A DNA stretch of 64,000 bases from UMGS687 sp964383665 (GTDB lineage: Bacteria; Bacillota; Clostridia; Christensenellales; UBA1242): contig CAYLHO010000002.1 in NCBI GenBank assembly GCA_964383665.1, positions 62,001 through 126,000 on the forward strand. The letters run 5' to 3'. This document shows, one piece after another, positions 44,926 to 53,452 of this stretch. The notes beneath the pieces were generated by a model, which was not told where the DNA came from, ran no database searches, and saw only the letters and a program-made list of their open reading frames with translations. The stretch's first letter is position 1; each line of letters opens with the position of its first letter. The position numbers and the translations under genes are program-made.

Positions 44926-45036
44926 TGAGCAAATATGGCGGGACGGGCTTAAATTTGAAGGAGTTGGAATGCAAAAATCAACAAAAATTCCTTTTTTTAA
45001 TATAATATTAAAAGAACAACTTAAAGGAGAATTAAA

Positions 45037-45678
45037 TTGCGAAAAAATTGCTGTTGTAATAACCTTAATCCAAACTCCGAAAATGATTTTTTAATAACTC
45101 AATATGGAACAACTTCTGTGACTGGGCCAACCGGTCCAACCGGACCAACTGGACCTGCTGGAGCAACCGGTCCAACCGGGCCAACTGGACCTGCTGGAGC
45201 AACCGGACCTGCTGGGGCAACGGGAGCGGCTGGAGCAACTGGACCAGCTGGTCCAACAGGGGAAACGGGCCCGGCAGGTGCGGCAAATGTTAACCAATAC
45301 GCAACAACCTACACTTTGGGCGCGCAAACGTTAACAAGCGGAACGCCTTTAACGCTTATGACAGTTCTTGTTAACCAGTCGTTTGTTGTTGGCGCAGATT
45401 CAATAACCGTTCCTGATGCAGGTGCGTACCTTCTTTCTTATTCGGTTAACAGAGTTGAAACCATGAGCGATGGCGACTATGTTGCGCTAAAAATTAACGG
45501 AACAGAATATCCGGCAACGCGAAGAATGTTGTCAACAGCTGCTGGCGTTGGCGGAACATATGTTTTAAGGCTTACGGCAGGGAGTGTTATTCAAGTTGTT
45601 CCAACCGAACAGGGAAGTGTTCGGCTTGTTGGCGACCGCGGGCCAAGCGCGGTTTTAACAGTTGTTAGGTTAGCATAA
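45037..45678 (+). CDS. Collagen-like (BclA-type) spore-surface protein
   Basis: 213 residues. Short N terminus with a Cys triplet (MRKNCCCNN), then 18 uninterrupted Gly-X-Y triplets at residues 30-83 (mostly GPT, GPA, GAT), then a 130-residue beta-rich C-terminal domain (YTLGAQTLTSGTPL to AVLTVVRLA) like the trimerising head of exosporium BclA proteins. TTG start with AGGAGA 6 nt upstream and TATAAT at 45001-45006. The gene is more GC-rich than its neighbours because of Pro/Gly/Ala codons. It lies just past the tRNA-Lys integrase scar, so it may have come with that element. Exosporium or spore coat location is inferred. Confidence 0.88.
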   Translation: MRKNCCCNNLNPNSENDFLITQYGTTSVTGPTGPTGPTGPAGATGPTGPTGPAGATGPAGATGAAGATGPAGPTGETGPAGAANVNQYATTYTLGAQTLTSGTPLTLMTVLVNQSFVVGADSITVPDAGAYLLSYSVNRVETMSDGDYVALKINGTEYPATRRMLSTAAGVGGTYVLRLTAGSVIQVVPTEQGSVRLVGDRGPSAVLTVVRLA

Positions 45679-45713
45679 GAGAATCTCAACGAAACTTAAA
45701 ATTGGGAACAAAA

Positions 45714-45745
45714 AAAGCCTTGTTTTTTCAACAAGGCTTTAAACT
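45714..45745. terminator. Bidirectional terminator
   Basis: Stem AAAGCCTTGTT/AACAAGGCTTT with A and T tracts, between the collagen-like gene and the convergent membrane protein gene. Confidence 0.85.
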
Positions 45746-45755
45746 TTTTGTTTTA

Positions 45756-46259
45756 TTATTTCTTTTTGCTTTTTGATTTTGATTTGCAGGCTTTTGAAGT
45801 GAATATGTCGATAACTGTAAAAACTAAAGCGGCTGCTGCATTAACAATTGTTGTTAAGCCAATTTGTGCTTCAGCAACTGTGTATCCGAAAATGGAAAAT
45901 TCGCCACCCTCAAAGAAAACAACGTAGCAAATCATTGCAGCGATTGCAATTAATGTTGTTGCCCAAAGCAAAATTGTGTTTAATTTAGCGATGGATTTGC
46001 TTTTAATAACTTTTGTGTTTTGCAAAATCATAAAAATTCCGCTAACAATCAAGCATCCGGCAAGAACAAGAAGAATAACCGAGAAAACGCTGAAAGCTGT
46101 TAAACTTGCGCTGTTTGTGTCAAATTCAATTGCTGCATATGCAGATCCTGAACTTGCAGAGCCAAAAACAGACGAAATTGTTACAAAAGGCGCTCCATAC
46201 ATTCCAAAAGTTAATGCTCCTAAAATTATTGATAAAATTGGGCTAATATATTTTTTCAT
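45756..46259 (-). CDS. Four-helix membrane protein of unknown function
   Basis: 167 residues with four hydrophobic helices (about residues 5-25, 55-80, 95-115, 130-150) and a strongly basic C terminus (SKACKSKSKSKKK). No family recognised. GGAGG lies just upstream of the ATG at 46259. Convergent with the collagen-like gene. Confidence 0.65.
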   Translation of the reverse strand: MKKYISPILSIILGALTFGMYGAPFVTISSVFGSASSGSAYAAIEFDTNSASLTAFSVFSVILLVLAGCLIVSGIFMILQNTKVIKSKSIAKLNTILLWATTLIAIAAMICYVVFFEGGEFSIFGYTVAEAQIGLTTIVNAAAALVFTVIDIFTSKACKSKSKSKKK

Positions 46260-46331
46260 AATTTTCCTCCTTGAGAAAATATTAACATAAAAGCATATGA
46301 AATCCAACTAAAAATTTGTTATTAAACTTCA

Positions 46332-46444
46332 AATTTTGCGCGGGAAGCGAAAAGGCGACCAAATTCGAACAGAGGTTGCCGAAGGAGCGGAAAAGAAAAA
46401 AAGAACCGGAAGGTTCTTTTTTACTTTGGAGCGGGTGAAGGGAA
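46332..46444. repeat. 113-bp direct repeat, copy A
   Basis: Identical over 113 bp to 46509-46621. It contains the last 17 nt of the tRNA-Gly gene (reverse strand), its terminator hairpin and the GC-richer sequence beyond. A 64-bp unrelated stretch (46445-46508) separates the copies. Confidence 0.93.
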
Positions 46445-46508
46445 ACGCGCCAAGCGCCGACCGAACAGGGAGGAAGAAAGCGCAGGTAAGTTTCTGTGAG
46501 AAAGGGAG

Positions 46509-46621
46509 AATTTTGCGCGGGAAGCGAAAAGGCGACCAAATTCGAACAGAGGTTGCCGAAGGAGCGGAAAAGAAAAAAAGAACCGGAAGGTTCTTTTTTA
46601 CTTTGGAGCGGGTGAAGGGAA
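46509..46621. repeat. 113-bp direct repeat, copy B (includes tRNA-Gly 3' end)
   Basis: Second perfect copy, the one joined to the complete tRNA-Gly. The arrangement resembles attL/attR left at a tRNA, or a tandem duplication. Confidence 0.93.
46574..46600 (-). terminator. Terminator of tRNA-Gly (TCC)
   Basis: AAAGAACC-TTCC-GGTTCTTT hairpin with T tract on the minus strand; duplicated in repeat copy A at 46397-46423. Confidence 0.85.
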
Positions 46622-46677
46622 TCGGACCCTCGCAGCCAGCTTGGAAGGCTGGAGCTCTACCACTGAGCTACACCCGC
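46604..46677 (-). tRNA. tRNA-Gly (TCC)
   Basis: 74-nt cloverleaf on the minus strand, acceptor GCGGGTG/CACCCGC, anticodon TCC in loop CTTCCAA, encoded CCA. Confidence 0.95.
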
Positions 46678-46696
46678 ATTTTTCGAATGCGAAAGA

Positions 46697-46725
46697 ATGA
46701 TACCACATTAACAAAAACTTGTCAA
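46697..46725 (-). promoter_or_regulatory. Promoter of tRNA-Gly (TCC)
   Basis: TTGACA, 17 nt, TATCAT on the minus strand. Confidence 0.8.
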
Positions 46726-46745
46726 CTGATTTTAAAATATTTCTA

Positions 46746-46774
46746 TTGACGAATTAAGTTTTCTGTTTTAATAT
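46746..46774 (+). promoter_or_regulatory. Promoter of the GDPD-like gene
   Basis: TTGACG, 17 nt, TAATAT; the ATG follows 9 nt after the -10, with no Shine-Dalgarno, so the mRNA is leaderless or has a leader of a few bases. Confidence 0.6.
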
Positions 46775-46783
46775 ATATTAAAG

Positions 46784-47767
46784 ATGAGAGAAAAGGTTAA
46801 AAACAAAAAGGAATTGGAATTGAAATTTCTTTTGAAAAATCAAAATCCAATTGTTGAAAACGGCAAAAAACTTGTTACTGCGGCGCTTGTCACGGTGCTT
46901 TCTTTATCATTCGCAAATTCTCTTGTTCCAAAAAAGAAATACGCAAATCCAGGAATTAGCAGCAATTCGCTTTGTGTTGTTGCCCATGCTGGAGGCGCGC
47001 TTGAAGTTGGCGGTGTTTCAAAAGGATATCTTAACTGCGTTGAAGGGTTTGAGGCATATCATGCGGACGGGACAAGAATGTTCGAATATGATTTTCTTTT
47101 TTCAAAAGATGGAAAACTTATTGCAACGCACAAATTTGAATATTTAAACGATTTCAACATTAACAATCGAATTACATACGAGCAATTTGTTAACACAAAA
47201 ATTGCGGGAAAGTTTGAGGGAATGACCGAGGATAAACTTTTTGAGTTAATTAAGGAAAATCCAGACTGCAAATTTATTCTTGACACAAAAGAAAAGAACG
47301 CAACAAAAGTTTATGAAAGAATTGTTAACCTTGCAAATGAAAGGGGAGTTGACATTTCGAAGAGTGTTTTGCCATTTGTTTCATCAAAAGAAATGTTAAA
47401 GGAAATTAACAATTTATATAACTTTGATGAAATTATGTTCACAAATTATAAAAAGGCCTACACAACAAATCAACTTGTTGACATAATTCAATCGTGCGAT
47501 AAGATTAAATATCTTCATATTTTCCCAATAGATTTTTTCCAACTTGATATCGACCGAATAAATCAAAACAAGGTTCGCGTTTTTGCGCATATGGACAAGA
47601 GTAACTCAACTCAAACTGCTCTTCGATATGGCTGCACAGGGATTTTCTCCGACGACATTTCGGAAAATGAATTTCACAAAAATCACTATGATTTTATGAT
47701 TGCGAGGTTAACACCGGCGAAGGAATTTGCAACCGCAGCAAAAAAAGAAAATGAAATTGAAATGTGA
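46784..47767 (+). CDS. Glycerophosphodiester phosphodiesterase-like protein
   Basis: 327 residues. N-terminal basic segment and a hydrophobic stretch (KLVTAALVTVLSLSFANSL, residues 29-47) that may export or anchor it. The catalytic-barrel start VVAHAGG, the metal-type segment FEYDFLFSKDGKLIATH and KFILDTKEKN match the GDPD/PI-PLC-like fold; HAGG replaces the usual HRG and the ENT motif is not clear, so it is a divergent member. The stop codon abuts that of the convergent glycosyltransferase gene with no base between. Confidence 0.75.
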   Translation: MREKVKNKKELELKFLLKNQNPIVENGKKLVTAALVTVLSLSFANSLVPKKKYANPGISSNSLCVVAHAGGALEVGGVSKGYLNCVEGFEAYHADGTRMFEYDFLFSKDGKLIATHKFEYLNDFNINNRITYEQFVNTKIAGKFEGMTEDKLFELIKENPDCKFILDTKEKNATKVYERIVNLANERGVDISKSVLPFVSSKEMLKEINNLYNFDEIMFTNYKKAYTTNQLVDIIQSCDKIKYLHIFPIDFFQLDIDRINQNKVRVFAHMDKSNSTQTALRYGCTGIFSDDISENEFHKNHYDFMIARLTPAKEFATAAKKENEIEM

Positions 47768-48826
47768 TTAAAGTTGAGAGAAAAATTTTTCGTTAAATTC
47801 AACAACTGAATTTGTTGGGCGAAGTTTTTTTGCTTTTTCGTGAAACTGCTTTGAACTTTGAAGATCTCCAAGTTTGAAACAAACAAAGCAAAGTTGAAGA
47901 TATGGAATGAAATAGTAATATTCTTCTTCAACAAACGCCCCAAGTGAGTAATCTTTTTCGCAATTTAACGCACACATGAACCAAAACTTTGCTTTTGCAA
48001 AGTTTTTTTCTTGAATTTCAATTTCGCCAAGCAAACAACAAACTTCTGAACTTGGGACAGCAAACGAAAAAATTGAAAGCAAAAAACTTTTTGCTTTTTC
48101 TTTTTCGCCAAGAAGTAAATATGCCTTTGCAATAATTTTTAGTGCGTCAATTCGATTTGTTAAAAACAAATCGGTTTTCAGGCTTTTTTTTAATGTTTTT
48201 ATGCAACTTTTGTAATAATTGTTGTAAAAAAGTTCGCGACCATAATAGAAAAGCTCACGCGGGGAAAACATTGTTTCCTTTTTCTTTTGATTGTAAATTT
48301 TTAAATTTCGTTTTGGATTTGTTTGTTTAATTTTTCTATGTTCAATCGTTATGTTAACATGTTTAATTTTTCCAAATGGGGCAATTGCTTCGTGGACAAA
48401 CCCTTCCCATGTTGGATTCATGCTTCTTCTTAAAATTCGCTCCCGTTCATACGTGAAAGTTGAGTTGTTGTTTTCATCGAAAGCAATTGCATATTTGAGC
48501 ATATAAACATCTGCTTCATTTTTGCTCTTTTTAAGTTCATTAATTTTTTTGATGTTTTCATTTGTAACGAAATCGTCAGAGTCAAGCCACATAACATAAT
48601 CACATGTAGCCTTCGAAAAAGAGAAATTCCGAGCGGCGGAAAAATCGTTGTTCCATTCAAAATCGAAAACATTTTGAGTAAACAAAGAAGCAATTTGTTT
48701 GCTGGTGTCGGTTGAACCAGTGTCAACAACAATAATTTCATCGGCAAACTTCTTTGCGCACGTTAGGCAGCGTTTTAAAACTTCCTCTTCGTCTTTAACA
48801 ATTAAACAAACAGCAAGAGTGAACAT
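47768..48826 (-). CDS. Family 2 glycosyltransferase with TPR-like tail
   Basis: 352 residues. GT-A domain with LAVCLIVKDEEEVLKRCL, VVDTGSTDTS and the metal motif WLDSDD near residue 100, then WEGFVHEAI. The C-terminal 150 residues form TPR-like helices (YYKSCIKTLKKSLKTD, AKAYLLLGEKEKAK). This layout is shared by clostridial SunS/WaaE-type glycosyltransferases that modify proteins or envelope glycans; the acceptor is unknown. No Shine-Dalgarno is visible before the ATG. Confidence 0.88.
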   Translation of the reverse strand: MFTLAVCLIVKDEEEVLKRCLTCAKKFADEIIVVDTGSTDTSKQIASLFTQNVFDFEWNNDFSAARNFSFSKATCDYVMWLDSDDFVTNENIKKINELKKSKNEADVYMLKYAIAFDENNNSTFTYERERILRRSMNPTWEGFVHEAIAPFGKIKHVNITIEHRKIKQTNPKRNLKIYNQKKKETMFSPRELFYYGRELFYNNYYKSCIKTLKKSLKTDLFLTNRIDALKIIAKAYLLLGEKEKAKSFLLSIFSFAVPSSEVCCLLGEIEIQEKNFAKAKFWFMCALNCEKDYSLGAFVEEEYYYFIPYLQLCFVCFKLGDLQSSKQFHEKAKKLRPTNSVVEFNEKFFSQL

Positions 48827-48863
48827 AATAAAACAATATGCCTAAAAACTTTCGTTTGTTATT

Positions 48864-48892
48864 TTGAAAAAACGATGTTTATGTGTTATCAT
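48864..48892 (+). promoter_or_regulatory. Promoter of the TrmH-family gene, leaderless type
   Basis: TTGAAA, 17 nt, TATCAT, then 6 nt to the ATG; no Shine-Dalgarno. Confidence 0.65.
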
Positions 48893-48898
48893 AATGAT

Positions 48899-49624
48899 AT
48901 GATCATAACTTCAACATCAAATTCTCAGGTTAAGGAAATTAAGAAGCTTAAAAAAGAAAAAGGCTTTTTGTTTCTCGACAACCCAAAACTTATTGAGGAA
49001 GCAAAAGTTTCAGGGGAAGAATTTGAGGTCGTTGTTTTTGAGGAAGGCAAGGAAAAGAAATTCGAAAACTTGTTGTGCGAAAACAACTTGATTGTTTCAA
49101 GCGATATTTTTAAATCTCTTTCAAGCGCCGAAAATTCACAAGGAGTTTTGGGAGTTGTTAAGTTTAAAAAACGCCCTTTCAAACCTCCATCGGGGAACTT
49201 TCTTGTTCTCGATGAAGTTCAAGACCCTGGGAATGTTGGAACTCTTGTTCGAAGCGCGCTTGCGTTTGGCTTTGAGGATATATATCTCATCAATTGCGCA
49301 AGCATAACAAACGAAAAAGTTGCTCGAAGCACAATGGGTGCAATTTTTAAAACGAGAGTTTATGAACTTTCGCGCGAGGAATTTGTTTTCTTTTTTAAAG
49401 GAAAAAACTTGTATTCCGGCGAGATGAACGGAGAGGATATCTCAAAAGTTGAACTTAAATTTCCTGTTGGAATTATTGTTGGAAACGAGGGCAACGGCGT
49501 TTCAAAACAACTTAAAGAAATTAGCAAAAGCATTGCAATAAGAATGAATGACGGCGTTGAAAGCCTTAATGCGGGCGTTGCTGGGAGCATTCTGATGTTC
49601 AAAATTATGGAAAAGGAGAATTGA
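48899..49624 (+). CDS. TrmH/SpoU-family RNA 2'-O-methyltransferase
   Basis: 241 residues. N-terminal substrate-binding domain (ITSTSNSQVKEIKKL) and SPOUT knot with LDEVQDPGNVGTLVRSALAFG, IIVGNEGNGVS and LNAGVAGSILMF, the three family motifs. Target could be 23S rRNA (RlmB-like) or tRNA. ATG at 48899 fits the promoter; an earlier in-frame Met would overlap the -10 box. One base after its stop comes yebC. Confidence 0.9.
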   Translation: MIITSTSNSQVKEIKKLKKEKGFLFLDNPKLIEEAKVSGEEFEVVVFEEGKEKKFENLLCENNLIVSSDIFKSLSSAENSQGVLGVVKFKKRPFKPPSGNFLVLDEVQDPGNVGTLVRSALAFGFEDIYLINCASITNEKVARSTMGAIFKTRVYELSREEFVFFFKGKNLYSGEMNGEDISKVELKFPVGIIVGNEGNGVSKQLKEISKSIAIRMNDGVESLNAGVAGSILMFKIMEKEN

Positions 49625-49625
49625 T

Positions 49626-50351
49626 ATGAGCGGACATAGCAAATGGCACAACATTAAAAATGCAAAGGAAAAATCTGATGCACAAAAGGGAAAAATATTT
49701 ACAAAAATTGGAAGGGAAATTGCTGTTGCGGTTAAAGCCGGCGGCGCAGACCCGGAAACAAACGGAAAACTTAAAGATTTAATTTCAAAGGCAAAACAAA
49801 GCAACATGCCAAACGACACAATAACCCGAAGCATTAAAAAAGCAAGCGGGGAACTTGGAAGCATTAACTATGAAGAATGCAGTTATGAAGGATATGGTGT
49901 TGGCGGAAGCGCGGTTATCGTTCGTTGCTTAACTGACAACAAAAACAGAACAGCGGGCGATGTCCGTCACGCTTTCGACAAATTTGGGGGCTCTCTTGGC
50001 TCGCTTGGCTGCGTAAGCTTCTTGTTCGACAGAAAAGGGGTTCTTGTTTTGGAGAAGGGAAATTTAAGCGAAGACGATGTTCTTCTCATGGCGCTTGATG
50101 CTGATGCGGAAGATGTTAAGGACGACGGCGATGTTTATGAAATAACCTGTGCGCCAGAAAATTTATCAAATGTTAAAAACAAACTTGAGGAAAACGGATT
50201 GACATTTATTTCCGCCGAAGTTGAGTTTATTCCGCAAAATTGGGTTGACCTTGATGAGAAACAAACCGACACATTCCAAAAAATGGTTGACAAGCTTGAA
50301 GAAAGCGACGATGTTCAAGAAGTAATTCATAACGTAAATTTAGATGAATAA
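49626..50351 (+). CDS. YebC/PmpR family protein
   Basis: 241 residues, full length. MSGHSKWHNIKNAKEKSDAQKGKIFTK is the family hallmark. Formerly listed as a transcription regulator; recent work ties members to relief of ribosome stalling at proline stretches. RBS AAGGAG inside the end of the previous gene, so the two are cotranscribed. Confidence 0.96.
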   Translation: MSGHSKWHNIKNAKEKSDAQKGKIFTKIGREIAVAVKAGGADPETNGKLKDLISKAKQSNMPNDTITRSIKKASGELGSINYEECSYEGYGVGGSAVIVRCLTDNKNRTAGDVRHAFDKFGGSLGSLGCVSFLFDRKGVLVLEKGNLSEDDVLLMALDADAEDVKDDGDVYEITCAPENLSNVKNKLEENGLTFISAEVEFIPQNWVDLDEKQTDTFQKMVDKLEESDDVQEVIHNVNLDE

Positions 50352-50356
50352 TTGAA

Positions 50357-50382
50357 AAAAACTGCATGAAATGCAGTTTTTT
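50357..50382 (+). terminator. Terminator after yebC
   Basis: Stem AAACTGCAT/ATGCAGTTT followed by T. The RBS of queH follows immediately. Confidence 0.85.
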
Positions 50383-50394
50383 AGGGCAAAAAAC

Positions 50395-50994
50395 ATGGGA
50401 AAAATCAATTTTAATGAAAAAATGAAGGAGATTATTTCGTCACTAAACGGGCGAAAAACTCTTTTATTACATTCATGTTGCGGGCCTTGCTCAAGCGCGG
50501 TTATTGAAAGATTGCAAGAATTTTTCGATATAACAGTTTATTATTACAACCCAAACATTTTGCCAGAAATCGAATATCAAAAACGTAAGGCGGAACAAAT
50601 TCGCTTAATTGAAAACCTTAATAAGAAAAGTGAAAACAAAATTAAATTTTTAGAGTGCAACTATAATCCAAAAGAATTTGCAGACGCAATTTGTGGGTTT
50701 GAAAGTTATGAGGAGGGTTCAATTCGCTGCAAAAAATGCTATAAACTTCGAATTGAAAAAACTTTTGAAACAGCAAAAGAGTTAGGGTTTAACTTTTTTG
50801 GAACAACTCTTTCCGTAAGTCCGCATAAAAATGTTGATTGGATTAACGAAATTTTAATGGAACTTGAAACCGAAAAAACTAAAGCGCTTTTGGCAGATTT
50901 TAAGAAAGAAAATGGATATCTCCGGTCTCTTCAACTCTCTAAAGAATTTTCTCTCTATCGGCAAAACTATTGTGGGTGTCGCCCGGGCAAATAA
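50395..50994 (+). CDS. queH: Epoxyqueuosine reductase QueH
   Basis: 199 residues. HSCCGPCSSAVIERL near residue 25 and C...C pairs (CKKCYKL, YCGCRPGK) supply the cysteines for the iron-sulfur cluster and second metal of QueH, the non-B12 enzyme for the last step of queuosine synthesis in tRNA wobble positions. ATG at 50395 chosen with TTAGGG upstream; the ATG at 50371 lies inside the terminator stem. No other queuosine genes are in the window. Confidence 0.93.
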   Translation: MGKINFNEKMKEIISSLNGRKTLLLHSCCGPCSSAVIERLQEFFDITVYYYNPNILPEIEYQKRKAEQIRLIENLNKKSENKIKFLECNYNPKEFADAICGFESYEEGSIRCKKCYKLRIEKTFETAKELGFNFFGTTLSVSPHKNVDWINEILMELETEKTKALLADFKKENGYLRSLQLSKEFSLYRQNYCGCRPGK

Positions 50995-51000
50995 CTTGAA

Positions 51001-51029
51001 GACTTTGTTAACATGGCAAAGTCTTTTTT
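51001..51029 (+). terminator. Terminator after queH
   Basis: Stem GACTTTG/CAAAGTC followed by TTTTTT. Confidence 0.85.
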
Positions 51030-51056
51030 CATATATAAGCCAAAAGAGGTTTAAAA

Positions 51057-52220
51057 ATGGAAAAAGAGAAAATCCTTGTTGTTTTTGGTGGGAAAAGCGC
51101 CGAGCATGACATATCAATCATAACTGGACTTCAAGTTTTAAAAAATGTTGATCGAAATAAATTCGATGTGTTTCCAATTTATGTTTCGCGCGATGGGGAA
51201 ATGTTTTTCGGGAAAAAACTTGAAAATTTGGAGGCCTATGCTTCTTTTGATAAGAAAAAATATAAAAAAGTTGCTTTTTGCGCGGGATCAAATCGAATTT
51301 ACATAGAAAAATTTGGAGTGCTTCAAAAATCGTTTGAGGTTTCATGCGCTATTTTGTGCTTGCATGGGCTTAACGGAGAAGATGGAACAATTCAAGGGGT
51401 TTTCGAACTTTCGCAAATTCCGTACACAAGCGCAAACGTTTTGTCGAGCGCAATTTGCATGGATAAAATAATAATGAAAGATGTTTTAACAGCAAATGGG
51501 ATTCAAACGCCAAAATATTTCAGTTTCACCAAAACCGAATATTACCTTGAAACCGAGCGTGTTTTAAACGAAATTGAAAATTCGCTTTCGCTTTTTGAAA
51601 ATGCTTGCTTTGTTAAACCTGCAAATCTTGGAAGCAGCATTGGAATTTCAAAATGCAAATCGAAAGATGAACTTGAGGAGGCAATTGAAATTGCCGCAAG
51701 TTATGACGAAAGAATAATTGTTGAACAGGCAATTGAAAATGCGGTTGAGGTTAACTGCGCTGTTTTGGGAAGCGCCGACTATCAAGAAATTTCCTCTCTT
51801 GAATATCCAAAAAGTTGGAGCAGTTTTTTAAGTTTTGATGAAAAATATATTTTAAGGACAGAAGGGGAGACTCAAATTAAACAAACGCCCAAAAAATTAA
51901 GTTCAAAACTTGAAAGTGAGGTTAAAGAAATTTCACAAAAAGCCTTCAAAGTTTTTAACTGCAGCGGGGTTGTTCGAATTGATTTTCTTGTTGACATTAA
52001 AAACGAAAGAGTCTTTTTAAACGAGTTAAACTCAATTCCGGGCTCGCTTGCATTCTATCTTTTCAAAGATCAAGGAATATCTTTTGAAAGGCTTATAACA
52101 AAACTTATCGACTTTGCAAAAACTAAATTAAAAACCAAACTTGAAAACAAATATTCATATTCCTCAAACGCGCTTGCGAATTTTGGCAAAGGAAACAAAA
52201 TGAATAAATATACAAAATAG
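51057..52220 (+). CDS. ddl: D-alanine--D-alanine ligase
   Basis: 387-residue ATP-grasp enzyme making the D-Ala-D-Ala dipeptide of peptidoglycan. VVFGGKSAEHDISI at the start, HGLNGEDGTIQG, CFVKPANLGSSIGISK (grasp loop) and VFLNELNSIPGSL near the end. The last position of the specificity loop cannot be assigned safely, so a D-Ala-D-Lac form is not excluded. The tail has about 25 extra polar residues. RBS: AGAGGT before the ATG. Confidence 0.95.
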   Translation: MEKEKILVVFGGKSAEHDISIITGLQVLKNVDRNKFDVFPIYVSRDGEMFFGKKLENLEAYASFDKKKYKKVAFCAGSNRIYIEKFGVLQKSFEVSCAILCLHGLNGEDGTIQGVFELSQIPYTSANVLSSAICMDKIIMKDVLTANGIQTPKYFSFTKTEYYLETERVLNEIENSLSLFENACFVKPANLGSSIGISKCKSKDELEEAIEIAASYDERIIVEQAIENAVEVNCAVLGSADYQEISSLEYPKSWSSFLSFDEKYILRTEGETQIKQTPKKLSSKLESEVKEISQKAFKVFNCSGVVRIDFLVDIKNERVFLNELNSIPGSLAFYLFKDQGISFERLITKLIDFAKTKLKTKLENKYSYSSNALANFGKGNKMNKYTK

Positions 52221-52231
52221 TGAATAAAAAG

Positions 52232-53371
52232 TTATATGTTGTAAGTTTTTATGAAATTTCGAATTGCGCGGCAAAGGTTGTTTATTTCTTCCTCTGTTGT
52301 GAAATAGGAAAGAGAAGCGCGAACGGTTCCTTGCTCAATTGTTCCAAGGGATTTGTGTTTTAGCGGAGCGCAGTGTAGCCCGCTTCGAACGCAAATTCCA
52401 AAATTGTCGCTCAAAAACTCGCCAACAATTGTTGAATCAATGTTGGAAATGTTAAAGGAAACAACGCCGTTTAAATTTTCATCGGAAGTATAAATTTTAA
52501 CATTTTTAATTAATTTTAACTCATTTATTAGTTTTTTTGATAAAAATTCAAGTTTTTTATTAATTTTTTCTTGATTTTTATTAACAAAATCGAGTCCTGC
52601 GCCAAGACCAAGAATGTTTGGGAAGGCAATTGTTCCGCTTTCAAAACATTCCGGACGTTCGTTTGGTTGATTGATGTTTATTGATTGCGTTCCTGTTCCG
52701 CCAAAGCGAATTGGCGAAATTACAACGCCGTCTCCAATCATTAAAACTCCAACCCCTTGAGGACCATAAAGCCCTTTATGACCGGCAAGAGCCAAAAGCG
52801 AGATGTTTTGTTTATGCATGTTTATTCGTTTGTGCCCTGCCGATTGAGCCCCATCAACAAGATATAAAATTTTGTTTTCGTTGCAAAATTTTCCAATTTC
52901 ATTTATGTCGGTTTCCGCACCGTCAACGTTTGAAACATGAATTGTTGAAATTAAATATGTGTTTTCCTTAACATGGGGCAGAATGTCGCTAAGGCGAATT
53001 TGTTTGTTTTTTGGTTCAACAATTGTAAGTTCAATAATGCCGTCGGACTCGAGCTTTTTAAGCGGGCGAAGAGTTGAGTTGTGCTCATATGTTGTTGTTA
53101 TAACATGTCCGCCTTTTTTTGCAGTTCCAAGAATTGCAAGGTTAAGTGAATCGGTGCAATTTTGGGTGAAAATAACATTTTGCGGATTTTCAAGTTCAAA
53201 CATTTTGCAAAGTTTTTCGCGGACGTTTGAAACTTCAATTGCGGCGTTAAGACTTGCTTTGTGTCCGCTTCGCCCCGGATTTGCACAAAGAGTTGTTAGC
53301 GCTTTTTCCATGGCAAAAACAACTTCTCTTGGTTTTGGTCTTGTTGTTGCGCTGTTATCTAAATAAATCAT
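52232..53371 (-). CDS. Cysteine desulfurase family protein (class V aminotransferase)
   Basis: 379 residues. MIYLDNSATTRPKP start, PLP lysine in AGHKGLYGPQG near residue 198 and the active-site cysteine in RSGLHCAPLKHKSLGT near residue 333. This is the Csd-like subfamily (TIGR01977 type) often found beside DUF3343, as here with the divergent gene 81 bp away. Sulfur or selenium mobilisation is inferred. RBS GAGGAAA. Confidence 0.93.
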   Translation of the reverse strand: MIYLDNSATTRPKPREVVFAMEKALTTLCANPGRSGHKASLNAAIEVSNVREKLCKMFELENPQNVIFTQNCTDSLNLAILGTAKKGGHVITTTYEHNSTLRPLKKLESDGIIELTIVEPKNKQIRLSDILPHVKENTYLISTIHVSNVDGAETDINEIGKFCNENKILYLVDGAQSAGHKRINMHKQNISLLALAGHKGLYGPQGVGVLMIGDGVVISPIRFGGTGTQSININQPNERPECFESGTIAFPNILGLGAGLDFVNKNQEKINKKLEFLSKKLINELKLIKNVKIYTSDENLNGVVSFNISNIDSTIVGEFLSDNFGICVRSGLHCAPLKHKSLGTIEQGTVRASLSYFTTEEEINNLCRAIRNFIKTYNI

Positions 53372-53452
53372 ATTTTTCCTCTTTTAACCTTTTTTTTGCT
53401 TATTCAATATAGTGAATTAAGAAAAAAATTTGTTAACAAAAGGGGAAATAAA

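Noticed and set aside
44970..45100. Short frame with a good RBS (ATG at 44970, about 40 codons) ahead of the collagen-like gene
   Set aside because: It overlaps the start of the collagen-like gene in another frame, has no recognisable product and no promoter of its own.
46336..46749. Open frame of about 137 codons across the 113-bp repeats
   Set aside because: It runs antisense through tRNA-Gly and its terminator, has no RBS, and its repeats only mirror the DNA duplication.
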